DNA from: Arthrobacter sp. ISL-65
Lineage (GTDB): Bacteria > Actinomycetota > Actinomycetes > Actinomycetales > Micrococcaceae
NCBI RefSeq assembly: GCF_018613795.1
Contig: NZ_JAGGPN010000004.1
Location: 1-40,237, forward strand
DNA length: 40,237 bases
Reading direction: 5' to 3'
The notes beneath the pieces are model-generated. The model saw nothing but the letters and a program-made list of their open reading frames with translations, searched no databases and had not been told where the DNA came from. The translations under genes and the position numbers were made by a program. Of the stretch, positions 17,983-26,689 are shown in pieces (the first letter of the stretch is position 1; each line of letters opens with the position of its first letter).

Positions 17983-18050
17983 AATGAATAGTTGGACTAA
18001 TGAATACTGGTTAGAAGTATGCACTTTATCTAATGCAAGACTGCTTGCAT
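17983..18050. promoter_or_regulatory. Operator-like repeats between LysR and APC permease genes
   Basis: AATGAATA occurs twice, 16 bases apart (17983-17990, 17999-18006). A palindrome ATGCAAG-ACTG-CTTGCAT follows at 18033-18050. The region is AT-rich against its surroundings. These are the best candidates for LysR binding sites and the two divergent promoters. Confidence 0.45.
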
Positions 18051-18117
18051 ACTAAACAGATTGAGTTATCCCCATCACAGGGCGAAATGGTGGGGCCGCA
18101 CCTACGCAGGAGTCCCG

Positions 18118-19578
18118 ATGAGTACAACAGATCCATCGCAGTCAATCTTGAGGCGAAAGCCCATTGACGACATCGAAGTAGAGAACAAGCACAGCGGGCT
18201 ATTTAAGTCCCTCGGATTGTGGCAGTTGACCGCCATCGGCGTCGGCGGCATCATCGGCGTAGGCATCTTTTCACTGGCCGGACTTGTGGCGCACGGCAGT
18301 GCTGACACGCCCGGCGTCGGGCCTGCGGTGTTGTTTTCCTTCCTGATCGCAGGCCTAGCCTCGGCTGCCGCGGCGCTCTCCTATGCAGAGTTCGCCGGCA
18401 TGATCCCGCGCGCCGGCTCGGCGTACACCTACGGCTACGTGGCCCTAGGCGAAATCATTGGCTGGTTCATCGGCTGGGACCTGCTGCTGGAGTACATCGC
18501 CATTGTGGCCGTGGTGGCCATTGGCATCTCCGGCTACTTTGACGCGTTCCTGTCCGGCATCGGGATTCATATGCCGGTCTGGATGACGTCGACGCCGGAC
18601 GAGGGCAAGGGTGGCATCATCAACCTTCCCGCCATCCTTGTCTGCCTGCTGGTTACCTGGATCCTCTCCCGCGGCACCAAGACTTTCGGCCGGTTCGAAC
18701 TGATTGCCGTTGCCGTCAAGGTTGTTCTGATCCTGTTCATCATCGGGTTGGGTGTCTTCTACATCAACACCGAGAACTTCAACCCGTTCATGCCCAGCGG
18801 CTTCGGACCCGTCCTGGCAGGATCGGCCACTGTGTTCTTCGCCGTGTTCGGGTATGACGCCATGAGCACCGCGGCCGAAGAGGCAACCGACGGCAAGAAG
18901 CACATGCCCAAGGCGATCATCCTGTCCCTCATCATCGCCATGCTGCTCTACGTTGCCGCCACCCTCGTGCTCACCGGCATGCAGAACTACAAGGACATCG
19001 ATCCCGCCGCTGGCTTTGCGTCGGCGTTCCAGGGCGTGGGCCTTCCCGTCATCGCCACCATCATCTCGGTCTTCGCCGTACTGTCCATCCTCACCGTCAT
19101 GCTCACCTTCCTCCTCGGCGTCACCCGCGTGTGGTTCTCCATGAGCCGCGACGGCCTTCTCCCCGGCTGGTTCTCCAAGACGGACCGGCACGGAACGCCG
19201 CAGCGCGTGACCTGGATCGGCGGCATTGCGTCGGCGCTGCTGGCCGGTGTGTTCCCCATCAAGGCCGTCGCCGACCTCACCAACATCGGCATCCTTGCCG
19301 CGTTCGTGGTGGTGTGCGTTTCCGTGATCATCTTCCGCTACACCAAGCCGGAGGCCCCGCGGACGTTCCGCCTGCCGCTGATGCCGGTGGTCCCCGCGTT
19401 CGGCGTCCTGGCCTCCGCCTTCCTGATGTTCCAGTTGCACTGGGAAACCTGGCTGCGTTTCTTCGTCTGGCTGGTGATCGGCCTGGTCATCTACTTCGCC
19501 TACGGCAAGCGCCACTCGCTGATGAACCCGAACAGCCCAAGACACGACGAGGCAGTGGAGATGCACACGCAGGTGTAG
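18118..19578 (+). CDS. APC family amino acid permease
   Basis: 486 residues from ATG 18118 (MSTTDPSQSILRRKPIDDIE), preceded by AGGAG (18108-18112) at five bases; the open frame begins 19 codons earlier without a site. About twelve membrane helices. The first helix carries LTAIGVGGIIGVGIFSLAGL, the APC substrate-binding GxG loop. The cytoplasmic start with the RKPIDD element and the segment FGYDAMSTAAEEATDGKKHM place it in the cationic amino acid transporter (CAT/YfnA) branch. The central region has TRVWFSMSRDGLLPGWFSK, also typical. Proton-coupled amino acid uptake is the expected role. The divergent LysR gene likely regulates it. putA lies downstream, but past a strong terminator and a repeat array, so it is separately expressed. 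Confidence 0.93.
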   Translation: MSTTDPSQSILRRKPIDDIEVENKHSGLFKSLGLWQLTAIGVGGIIGVGIFSLAGLVAHGSADTPGVGPAVLFSFLIAGLASAAAALSYAEFAGMIPRAGSAYTYGYVALGEIIGWFIGWDLLLEYIAIVAVVAIGISGYFDAFLSGIGIHMPVWMTSTPDEGKGGIINLPAILVCLLVTWILSRGTKTFGRFELIAVAVKVVLILFIIGLGVFYINTENFNPFMPSGFGPVLAGSATVFFAVFGYDAMSTAAEEATDGKKHMPKAIILSLIIAMLLYVAATLVLTGMQNYKDIDPAAGFASAFQGVGLPVIATIISVFAVLSILTVMLTFLLGVTRVWFSMSRDGLLPGWFSKTDRHGTPQRVTWIGGIASALLAGVFPIKAVADLTNIGILAAFVVVCVSVIIFRYTKPEAPRTFRLPLMPVVPAFGVLASAFLMFQLHWETWLRFFVWLVIGLVIYFAYGKRHSLMNPNSPRHDEAVEMHTQV

Positions 19579-19605
19579 CCCATTCGCTTCTGACGCGTTA
19601 CCGAT

Positions 19606-19645
19606 GAGCCCTCCCGCACCTCAGGTGCGGGAGGGTTCATCTTTT
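19606..19645 (+). terminator. Rho-independent terminator after APC permease
   Basis: GAGCCCTCCCGCACC (19606-19620) pairs with GGTGCGGGAGGGTTC (19624-19638), with one G-T pair and loop TCA. ATCTTTT follows. It begins 27 bases after the stop codon. Confidence 0.88.
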
Positions 19646-19680
19646 AGCGACGAAAGCTGAGGAAGGGTTTGGGTTTCCCC

Positions 19681-19826
19681 GACGCTTCCTCAGGTCCTGC
19701 AGGAATTCCGCGACGCTTCCTCAGGTCCTGCAGGAATTCCGCGACGCTTCCTCACGTCCTGCAGGGGTTTCCCAGATGCTTCCTCACGTCCTGCAGGGGT
19801 TTCCGCGACGCTTCCTCACCTCTCTG
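19681..19826 (+). repeat. Tandem array of 31-32 bp repeats (locus 2)
   Basis: Units 19681-19711 and 19712-19742 are identical (31 bp: GACGCTTCCTCAGGTCCTGC, then AGGAATTCCGC). Units 19743-19774 and 19775-19806 are 32 bp with GACGCTTCCTCACGTC or GATGCTTCCTCACGTC, then CTGCAGGGGTTTCC. A partial fifth unit follows to about 19826. A short inverted copy (GCTGAGGAAGGGTTTGGG) precedes the array at 19656-19673. Each unit contains the palindromes CCTGCAGG and, in the first two, GGAATTCC. The same family forms the array at 28-266. The ORF readable through it is repeat translation, not a gene. Confidence 0.92.
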
Positions 19827-19988
19827 GTCGGGCCCCGAGGGGCGCCGTCATCGGGCATCTGGCGGACGTGCAGAACGATCGGTATTTCTAACGTGTATTG
19901 CTTAGGAAAGATCGCTTTATCTTAAGGTACACGAGGCTCATACTGATGAATAAGACGATCCAAACGCACTGAAAGAACGAGGAAAGCC

Positions 19989-22900
19989 ATGACCAACACC
20001 GCAACGGATCACCGCGTGCAGGCAGGCAAGGACGCCGCTGTAGCCGGCGCCGTCGCCACCCCCTCGGCAGGGTCTGACGTCGCCGAAGCGACGGCTCTGG
20101 CCACCGACGCAATCGCCCTCGTCCGCCGCTGGCTGACCGAAGCCGCGAAGATGCCCGTCGACGCTTCTGCAGAGCAGCTCGCCGGCGTCCTCAAGGACCC
20201 GAACGGGCTGGACTTCACCGTGGGCTTCGTGGACGGCGTGGTCCGTCCCGAGGACCTGCACGTCGCTGCCCGCAACCTCGCCGCCCTCGCCCCGAAGGTT
20301 CCCGCCTTCCTGCCCTGGTACATGCGCAGCGCTGTCCAGATGGGCGGCCTCATGGCCCCGGTCCTGCCGCAGGTTGTCATTCCCGTGGCCCGCAAGGTCC
20401 TCCGCGAGATGGTGGGCCACCTCATCGTTGACGCCACCGACTCCAAGCTGGGCCCGGCTATCGCCAAGATCCGCAAGGACGGCATCAAGCTCAACGTGAA
20501 CCTGCTCGGCGAAGCTGTGCTGGGCGAGCACGAGGCCTCCCGCAGGCTCGAGGGAACGCACACGCTGCTGGCCCGCCCGGATGTGGACTACGTTTCCATC
20601 AAGGTGTCCTCCACCGTGGCCCCGCACTCGGCCTGGGCCTTCGACGAGGCCGTGGAGCACGTCGTCGAGAAGCTCACCCCGCTGTTCGCCCGCGCCGCTT
20701 CCTTCCCGAAAGCCAAGTTCATCAACCTGGACATGGAGGAGTACAAGGACCTGGACATGACCATCGCGGTCTTCACCCGGATCCTGGACAAGCCCGAGTT
20801 CAAGAACCTGGAAGCCGGCATTGTGCTCCAGGCCTACCTTCCGGATGCGCTGGCCGCCATGATCCGGCTGCAGGAATGGGCAGCCGCCCGGCGTGCTGAC
20901 GGGGGTGCCGCCATCAAGGTCCGCGTGGTCAAGGGCGCCAACCTTCCCATGGAGCAGGTGGAGTCCTCGCTGCACGACTGGCCCCTGGCCACTTGGGGCA
21001 CCAAGCTGGACTCGGACATCAACTACAAGCGCGTCATCAACTACGCGCTGCACCCTGACCGGATCGGCAACATCCGCATCGGCGTGGCCGGCCACAACCT
21101 GTTCGACATCGCCTTCGCCTGGCTGCTGGCCAAGCAGCGCGGCGTCCAGTCGGGCATCGAATTCGAGATGCTGCTGGGCATGGCGCAGGGCCAGGCCGAG
21201 GCCGTCAAGAAGGATGTAGGCTCCCTTCTGCTCTACACACCGGTGGTGCACCCGGCCGAATTCGACGTCGCCATCGCCTACCTGATCCGCCGCCTCGAAG
21301 AGGGCGCCAGCCAGGAAAACTTTATGTCCGCCGTCTTCGAGCTCAGCGAAAACGAGGGATTGTTCGAGCGCGAAAAGCAGCGCTTCCTGTCCTCCCTGGA
21401 AGAGCTCGATGACGAGGTCCCGCCGCCCAACCGCTTGCAGAACCGCAGCCTCCCGGCAGAGCTGATGCCCCGCACCGGCTTCCAGAACACCCCGGACACG
21501 GACCCGTCCCTGCCCGCCAACCGCGACTGGGGCCGGGCCATCCTGGACCGCGTCCCGACGTCCACCCTGGGCAACGCCTCCGTTGAGGCCGCCACTATCA
21601 CGGACGCGGACACCCTCAACACCGTGATTGCCACGGCCGTCGAGAAGGGCAAGGCCTGGGGTGCGCTGTCCGGTGCCGAGCGTGCCGAAATCCTGCACCG
21701 CGCCGGTGACGTCCTCGAGGCCCGCCGCGCCGACCTGCTCGAGGTCATGGCCAGCGAGACCGGCAAGACCATCGACCAGGGCGACCCAGAAATCAGCGAG
21801 GCCGTGGACTTCGCCCACTACTACGCCGAGTCTGCCCGCAAGCTGGACCAGGTCGACGGCGCCACCTTCGTTCCGGCGAAGCTCACCGTGGTCACCCCGC
21901 CGTGGAACTTCCCGGTGGCCATCCCCGCCGGTTCCACTCTCGCGGCACTCGCCGCCGGCTCCGCCGTCGTCATTAAGCCTGCCAAGCAGGCCCGCCGCAG
22001 CGGTGCCGTGATGATCGAGGCGCTGTGGGAGGCCGGCGTTCCGCGTGACGTGCTCACCATGGTGCAGCTGGGTGAACGCGAGCTCGGCCAGCAGCTGATC
22101 TCCCACCCGGCCGTGGACCGCGTGATCCTGACCGGCGGCTACGAAACCGCCGAGCTGTTCCGCTCCTTCCGCAAGGACCTGCCGCTGCTCGCGGAGACCA
22201 GCGGCAAGAACGCCATCATCGTCACCCCCAGCGCAGACCTGGACCTCGCCGCGAAGGACGTTGCCTACTCGGCCTTCGGCCATGCAGGACAGAAGTGCTC
22301 CGCCGCCTCGCTGGTGATCCTGGTGGGCTCCGTGGCCAAGTCCAAGCGCTTCCACAACCAGCTGATCGACGCCGTCACCTCCCTGAAGGTGGGCTACCCG
22401 CAGGACCCCACCAGCCAGATGGGCCCGATCATTGAACCGGCGAAGGGCAAGCTCCTCAACGCGCTGACCACCCTCGGCGCCGGTGAGAACTGGGCCGTTG
22501 AGCCCCGCAAGCTCGACGAGACGGGCCGGCTCTGGAGCCCGGGCGTGCGCCATGGCGTCAAGCGCGGATCCTACTTCCACCTGACCGAGTTCTTTGGTCC
22601 CGTCCTCGGCGTCATGACCGCGGACACCCTGGAAGAGGCCATCGCCATCCAGAACCAGATCGAGTACGGCCTCACCGCCGGGCTGCACTCCCTCAACACC
22701 GACGAGCTGGGTCTGTGGCTGGACACCATCCAGGCAGGCAACCTCTACATCAACCGCGGCATCACCGGTGCCATCGTGCAGCGCCAGCCGTTCGGCGGCT
22801 GGAAGAAGTCGGCGGTCGGCGCCGGCACCAAGGCGGGCGGCCCCAACTACCTCGCCGGTCTTGGCGGCTGGACCAGCACCGAGAGCGCCCAGGGCGCTTC

Positions 22901-23513
22901 GGCGGGCATCGCCAACCGCAGGGTGCAGCGGCTTGTGGATGCAGTGAAGGACGAACTCAGCGCTGCCGACCTGGAGGCCCTGCAGCGGTCGCTCGGCTCC
23001 GACGCCCTCGCCTGGGCGGACGAATTCGGCACCGCCAAGGATGTCTCGGGCCTGAGCGCCGAGCGGAACATTTTCCGCTACCGTGCTCTGCCGGTCACCG
23101 TCCGGCTGTCCGACGGCGGATCCCTCCGGGCGCTCGTCCGGACAGTAGCCGCCGGCGTACTGGCCGCTGCCCCGCTCACCGTCTCCTCCGGCGTCGAACT
23201 TCCCGCCCAGTTGCGTTCGGTGCTCACCGGGCTGGACATCCCCGTGACGGTGGAGAACGACGCCGAGTGGCTGGCATCCGCGGGACGTCTCGCAGCGGCG
23301 GACAAGCTGTCCGGCGGACGCATCCGCCTGATCGGCGGCTCCGCAGCTGACCTAGCCGAAGCGACCGGCGGCCGTCCGGACCTGGCCATCTACGCCCACG
23401 AGGTGACGGAGGCCGGCCGTATTGAAATGCTGCCGTTCCTGCACGAGCAGGCCGTCAGCATCACCGCGCACCGGTTCGGCACGCCCAACCACCTCTCCGA
23501 CTCCCTGATCTAG
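19989..23513 (+). CDS. putA: Bifunctional proline dehydrogenase / glutamate semialdehyde dehydrogenase PutA
   Basis: 1174 residues. It oxidises proline through P5C/glutamate semialdehyde to glutamate in one polypeptide. GAGGAAAG lies just before the ATG. The FAD-binding proline dehydrogenase barrel spans about residues 85-450 and ends with the signature AYLIRRLEEGASQENFM. The aldehyde dehydrogenase domain spans about 520-990, with TPPWNFPVAIPAGS, Glu in LLAETSGKNAI (near 737), catalytic Cys in GHAGQKCSAAS (near 770) and FGPVLGVMT. A C-terminal domain of about 170 residues follows (RVQRLVDAVKDELSAADLEA on), a decayed ALDH-superfamily-like extension as in long PutA types. No N-terminal DNA-binding ribbon-helix-helix is present, so it is not its own repressor. 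AAGAT-N6-ATCTT (19908-19923) upstream may be an operator. Confidence 0.95.
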   Translation: MTNTATDHRVQAGKDAAVAGAVATPSAGSDVAEATALATDAIALVRRWLTEAAKMPVDASAEQLAGVLKDPNGLDFTVGFVDGVVRPEDLHVAARNLAALAPKVPAFLPWYMRSAVQMGGLMAPVLPQVVIPVARKVLREMVGHLIVDATDSKLGPAIAKIRKDGIKLNVNLLGEAVLGEHEASRRLEGTHTLLARPDVDYVSIKVSSTVAPHSAWAFDEAVEHVVEKLTPLFARAASFPKAKFINLDMEEYKDLDMTIAVFTRILDKPEFKNLEAGIVLQAYLPDALAAMIRLQEWAAARRADGGAAIKVRVVKGANLPMEQVESSLHDWPLATWGTKLDSDINYKRVINYALHPDRIGNIRIGVAGHNLFDIAFAWLLAKQRGVQSGIEFEMLLGMAQGQAEAVKKDVGSLLLYTPVVHPAEFDVAIAYLIRRLEEGASQENFMSAVFELSENEGLFEREKQRFLSSLEELDDEVPPPNRLQNRSLPAELMPRTGFQNTPDTDPSLPANRDWGRAILDRVPTSTLGNASVEAATITDADTLNTVIATAVEKGKAWGALSGAERAEILHRAGDVLEARRADLLEVMASETGKTIDQGDPEISEAVDFAHYYAESARKLDQVDGATFVPAKLTVVTPPWNFPVAIPAGSTLAALAAGSAVVIKPAKQARRSGAVMIEALWEAGVPRDVLTMVQLGERELGQQLISHPAVDRVILTGGYETAELFRSFRKDLPLLAETSGKNAIIVTPSADLDLAAKDVAYSAFGHAGQKCSAASLVILVGSVAKSKRFHNQLIDAVTSLKVGYPQDPTSQMGPIIEPAKGKLLNALTTLGAGENWAVEPRKLDETGRLWSPGVRHGVKRGSYFHLTEFFGPVLGVMTADTLEEAIAIQNQIEYGLTAGLHSLNTDELGLWLDTIQAGNLYINRGITGAIVQRQPFGGWKKSAVGAGTKAGGPNYLAGLGGWTSTESAQGASAGIANRRVQRLVDAVKDELSAADLEALQRSLGSDALAWADEFGTAKDVSGLSAERNIFRYRALPVTVRLSDGGSLRALVRTVAAGVLAAAPLTVSSGVELPAQLRSVLTGLDIPVTVENDAEWLASAGRLAAADKLSGGRIRLIGGSAADLAEATGGRPDLAIYAHEVTEAGRIEMLPFLHEQAVSITAHRFGTPNHLSDSLI

Positions 23514-23549
23514 GGGCTCGCTGATCTAGGGGCTCGCTGATCCAGCGAG
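23506..23549. repeat. 16 bp tandem duplication across the putA stop, with hairpin
   Basis: TGATCTAGGGGCTCGC occurs at 23506-23521 and again at 23522-23537, followed by TGATCC. The first copy contains the putA stop TAG (23511-23513). The end forms the perfect palindrome CTCGCTG-ATC-CAGCGAG (23533-23549). It looks like a recent slippage event. Confidence 0.85.
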
Positions 23550-23564
23550 ACTGATATGGCAATG

Positions 23565-23605
23565 GAACGGGCGGGCACCCACAAGGTGCCCGCCCGTTCT
23601 GTTTC
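23565..23605. terminator. Rho-independent terminator between convergent genes
   Basis: GAACGGGCGGGCACC (23565-23579) pairs perfectly with GGTGCCCGCCCGTTC (23585-23599), followed by TGTTTCC. It lies between putA and the minus-strand zinc-ribbon gene ending at 23616, and serves mainly putA. Confidence 0.88.
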
Positions 23606-23615
23606 CTGATGCTGC

Positions 23616-23870
23616 TTAGCCCAGATACCAGCCGGGTGGAGCCCACGATGCGGGAACGCTGTGTGCGGAGAAGTCCTCGCAGCGGGTGCAGGTATACGCG
23701 ACTTCGCCCAGTTTCCGGACGGTGCCGTCCTGACGGTGCTTGGGCGGCACGAAGGACTCAAGGTAGATGAACTCGTCTGTTCCGCATTTTTCGCAGTTGG
23801 GCTGGCCGACGTATTCGGCGTCCACGGTCATGGAGTGGCGGGTATAGCGGGGGTTTGCGGCTGTGGTCAC
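23616..23870 (-). CDS. Small zinc-ribbon-like protein
   Basis: 84 residues, GTG start with an AGGT element a few bases upstream; a later ATG (23831, giving MTVDAEYVGQPNCEKCGTDE) is an alternative. Cys26-Cys29 and Cys61-Cys64 form two CxxC knuckles, suggesting one bound zinc. Between them is ESFVPPKHRQDGTVRKLGEV, and the tail reads APPGWYLG. The whole is soluble. I do not recognise a named family; proteins of this shape occur as conserved hypotheticals in Micrococcaceae. It converges on putA and shares the terminator region. It could bind nucleic acid or a protein partner; no function is shown. Confidence 0.75.
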   Translation of the reverse strand: MTTAANPRYTRHSMTVDAEYVGQPNCEKCGTDEFIYLESFVPPKHRQDGTVRKLGEVAYTCTRCEDFSAHSVPASWAPPGWYLG

Positions 23871-24028
23871 GGCGTACCTATCCCGAACACACGGGCATCA
23901 TTACCAAGCATGTTCGTTATCGAAACCTGTGCATATTAGCGGCCGCTGCATGACCGCAACAGTCACAGCATAGGACAGCTGCGAACCGTTATCAATCATT
24001 TTGCTGCCCTACCCCCGTCACGACCGGC

Positions 24029-24883
24029 TCAAACAGGCTTCTTGAGGGTTCTTCCCATGATGGCCTGGGTCAGGGCGTCGATCACCTCGGCGTTCGCCAG
24101 TGGGTTCCTGATCAGCGTGAAATCCACATCCCCTACCGGCGGCAGCTCGAAGCGGCGGGTGATGATTTTCAGGTCCTCGGGAACCAGCGAGGACGGCATC
24201 ACGGCCACCCCGATGCCGGCGCGGACTGCCGCCAGCACGCCGCTGATCTGCTTGGTGGTGCATGTGATGCGCCAGGTCCGGCCCACGGACTCGAGCGCGT
24301 CGATGGCAAGCTTGCGGCTCAGGCTGGGCGCGGGATAGGCGATCAGCGGCACCGGATGGCCGGGTTCCAGCGCTGTCTGTTCGAGGCCCACCCAGGAAAA
24401 GGTGTCGTGCTGGACCACCGTGCCGTCCTTGGCGCCAGCCACCCACTTCACGAAGACGAGGTCCAGCTGGCCGGAATTCAGGCGCTTGTACAGCTGGTCG
24501 CTCTGGCCGACGGTGAGCTCGAGGTTGATCTGCGGGTAGATCTGCCGGAACTCGCGCAGGATGCGTGGCAGGCCGGTGATGGCGAGGTCGTCGGCGGTGC
24601 CGAAGCGCAGGCGCCCGCGCATGGCCGAGCCTGAAAAATAGCGGGCCGCGGCATCATGGGCCGCAAGAATGCTCCGTGCGAAGCCGGCCATGGCATCGCC
24701 GTTGTCCGTCAGCCGGACGTCCCTCGTGTCACGGCTGATGAGCGTCCGCTTGGCCGCGGCCTCAAGCTTGCGCACGTGCTGGCTGACCGTCGGCTGGGCC
24801 AGGCCCAAGCGTTCTGCTGCCTTGGTGAAGCTCAGCGTTTCGGCGACGGCCAGGAAGGACCTGAGCTGGGCCGGTTCGAACAT
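24029..24883 (-). CDS. LysR family transcriptional regulator
   Basis: 284 residues from ATG 24883 (MFEPAQLRSFLAVAETLSFT), with GGAAGGA six bases upstream; the frame opens 23 codons earlier without a site. The helix-turn-helix is KAAERLGLAQPTVSQHVRKL. The substrate-binding domain begins near residue 90 (GRLRFGTADDLAITGLPRIL). The segment VLAAVRAGIGVAVMPSSLVP is typical of the second half. It is divergent from an MFS exporter gene, with a 131-base intergenic region containing ATAGTTAT and CAATAG elements; a LysR-regulated efflux pair is the natural reading, the inducer being unknown. Confidence 0.93.
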   Translation of the reverse strand: MFEPAQLRSFLAVAETLSFTKAAERLGLAQPTVSQHVRKLEAAAKRTLISRDTRDVRLTDNGDAMAGFARSILAAHDAAARYFSGSAMRGRLRFGTADDLAITGLPRILREFRQIYPQINLELTVGQSDQLYKRLNSGQLDLVFVKWVAGAKDGTVVQHDTFSWVGLEQTALEPGHPVPLIAYPAPSLSRKLAIDALESVGRTWRITCTTKQISGVLAAVRAGIGVAVMPSSLVPEDLKIITRRFELPPVGDVDFTLIRNPLANAEVIDALTQAIMGRTLKKPV

Positions 24884-25014
24884 GCGACGTCCTTCCACCG
24901 GGCGATCATTACGTTCGGCAATGATAGTTATAGGAGCAATAGTCTTCCACAATTGAAGGTGCGCGCCATAGCGTTGAGGATGTCCCCGCCGGCCCGCTCA
25001 CCTGAGGAACCCCT

Positions 25015-26343
25015 GTGACACCCCCACCGCCGCCACTGGCCACCGTCACCCAGCCCGTCGCCGTCGTCAGTGAACGCCTTCCGTGGCGGCACACCTTCAT
25101 CTCGCTGCGGGTTCCCAACTTCCGGCTCTTTGCCACGGGCCACTTCATTGCCGTCATCGCCATCTGGATGCAGCGGATCGCCCAGGACTGGCTGGTGCTC
25201 CAGCTCTCCGGCTCCGTCACCGCCGTCGGCTTCACAGTGGCGCTGCAGTTCCTGCCATCACTTCTGCTGGGACCGTGGGGCGGAATGGTCGCGGACCGGT
25301 TCTCCAAGCGCAAAATCCTCATTCTGTGCCAGTCGGCCGCGGCTGTCCTCGCCGCTGCGCTTGCCGCCCTGGCGCTCAGCGGGAGGATCGAGGTCTGGCA
25401 CGTGTACGTCATCGCGCTGGTGCTTGGCCTGGTCACCGTGCTGGACCAGCCGGCCCGGCAGGTGTTCGTCCATGAGTTGGTGGGACCCCGGTATCTGCGC
25501 AACGCCATCAGCGTGAACTCGACGACGTTCCAGCTGGGCGGCCTGATCGGTCCGGCGATCGCCGGGGTGCTGCTGACCGCCGTCGGCGCCGGCTGGGCCT
25601 TCGCTGCCAACGCCGCGGCCTGCTGCTCCACCGTGGCCATGCTCCTGCTGCTGCGCCGCGACCAGTTGGTCGTCAGCTTGCCGGCGCCCAAGTCCAAGGG
25701 CATGCTGCGCGAGGGGCTGCGGTACGCGCTGAGCAAGCCCACCATCTATTGGCCGTGGCTCATGGTGGGCTTCATCTCCGTGTTCGCCATGAGCCTGCCG
25801 GTGCTGCTCGCCGCGTTCGCGGACCGCGTGTACGGAATCGGCGCGGGCGGCTACGGGATGCTGAATGCGCTCGTGGCACTCGGGGCGCTGGCCGGGGCGG
25901 TCGCGTCTACCCGGCGGCGGCAGCTCCGGCTGCGGTCGGTGGTCCTGGCGGCCGGCATGTACGGGCTGATGCTGTGCCTTTCCGCCGCCGTCCCGACCCT
26001 GCCGCTGTTCGGCGCCGCCTTGGTGTTGTCCGGGTTCTGGTGCCTGATGTTCCTCACCGCGTCCAACCAGCTGGTGCAGACCAGCTCCAACATGGGCATC
26101 CGCGGCAGGGTAATGAGCCTGTACATCATGGTGCTGATCGGCGGCCAGGCACTCGGCGGACCCATGATCGGGTTCATCGCCGAGCATGTGGATCCGCACG
26201 CCGGGCTGCTGGTGGCGGGAGGGGTGCCGGCGCTCGCGGCGGCGACTGTCGCCGTCGTGCTTGCCCGCAAAGGTGAGCTGACGCTGAAGGTGGACCTGCG
26301 GAACCGGCGGGGACTGCTGCGGGTGGTGCGTCGGGCGGCGTGA
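25015..26343 (+). CDS. MFS transporter (MFS_3 / EntS-like)
   Basis: 442 residues with twelve expected membrane helices. GTG start; GAGGAA (25004-25009) lies five bases before. The N-terminal half shows WRHTFISLRVPNFRLFATGH, FLPSLLLGPWGGMVADRFSK with RRK-like basic loop, and DQPARQVFVHELVGPRYLRN followed by AISVNSTTFQLGGLIGPAIAG, the pattern of the enterobactin-exporter-like group. The C-terminal half contains LTASNQLVQTSSNMGIRGRV. Members export siderophores, macrolides or other small molecules; here the substrate is unknown. The divergent LysR gene likely controls it. A tRNA-Gly gene follows, convergent. Confidence 0.92.
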   Translation: MTPPPPPLATVTQPVAVVSERLPWRHTFISLRVPNFRLFATGHFIAVIAIWMQRIAQDWLVLQLSGSVTAVGFTVALQFLPSLLLGPWGGMVADRFSKRKILILCQSAAAVLAAALAALALSGRIEVWHVYVIALVLGLVTVLDQPARQVFVHELVGPRYLRNAISVNSTTFQLGGLIGPAIAGVLLTAVGAGWAFAANAAACCSTVAMLLLLRRDQLVVSLPAPKSKGMLREGLRYALSKPTIYWPWLMVGFISVFAMSLPVLLAAFADRVYGIGAGGYGMLNALVALGALAGAVASTRRRQLRLRSVVLAAGMYGLMLCLSAAVPTLPLFGAALVLSGFWCLMFLTASNQLVQTSSNMGIRGRVMSLYIMVLIGGQALGGPMIGFIAEHVDPHAGLLVAGGVPALAAATVAVVLARKGELTLKVDLRNRRGLLRVVRRAA

Positions 26344-26376
26344 CGCCGGGTGCCGCGCAATTAAGGGGTGAGTTGG

Positions 26377-26447
26377 AGCGGCTGACGGGAATCGAACCCG
26401 CGTATCAAGCTTGGGAAGCTAGCGCTCTACCATTGAGCTACAGCCGC
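26377..26447 (-). tRNA. tRNA-Gly (CCC)
   Basis: Read on the minus strand: acceptor GCGGCTG/CAGCCGC, D-arm GCTC-AATGGTA-GAGC, anticodon loop TTCCCAA with CCC at 34-36, four-base variable loop ATAC, T-arm GCGGG-TTCGAAT-CCCGT, discriminator T; 71 nucleotides. The anticodon stem CTAGC/GCTTG has one T-T mismatch. CCA is not encoded. Confidence 0.95.
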
Positions 26448-26689
26448 AGTCGCACCGGAAGCTGCCCGGGGCAGAACCTAGCTTAGCGCAGTTGTGCGGC
26501 GACGCCGGCCAACTGGATCCCGAGTCATCGCGTCGGCAAACCGGGCCGGGAAGACTCCCGTAACTGTTCGGTAAAGGCCCGGGTGGTGCGCGGCCGCGCA
26601 CCGGCGCAGGTGACTATCCTGAATCTCGTTAGCTGCAGTACAGGGGAACGGGCTACGCAAGGCAGGCCCGACGTCGGAAAAGGATCCCC

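Noticed and set aside
19669..19905. 78-codon open frame through the repeat array
   Set aside because: The protein is the translated repeat and has no ribosome site.
19938..22688. 916-codon open frame on the minus strand
   Set aside because: Antisense shadow of putA caused by high GC at third positions; composition is Gly/His/Arg/Val-rich with no recognisable domain.
18118..23513. A single proline uptake/catabolism operon of permease plus putA
   Set aside because: A strong terminator and a repeat array separate them, and the permease is of the cationic amino acid transporter type.
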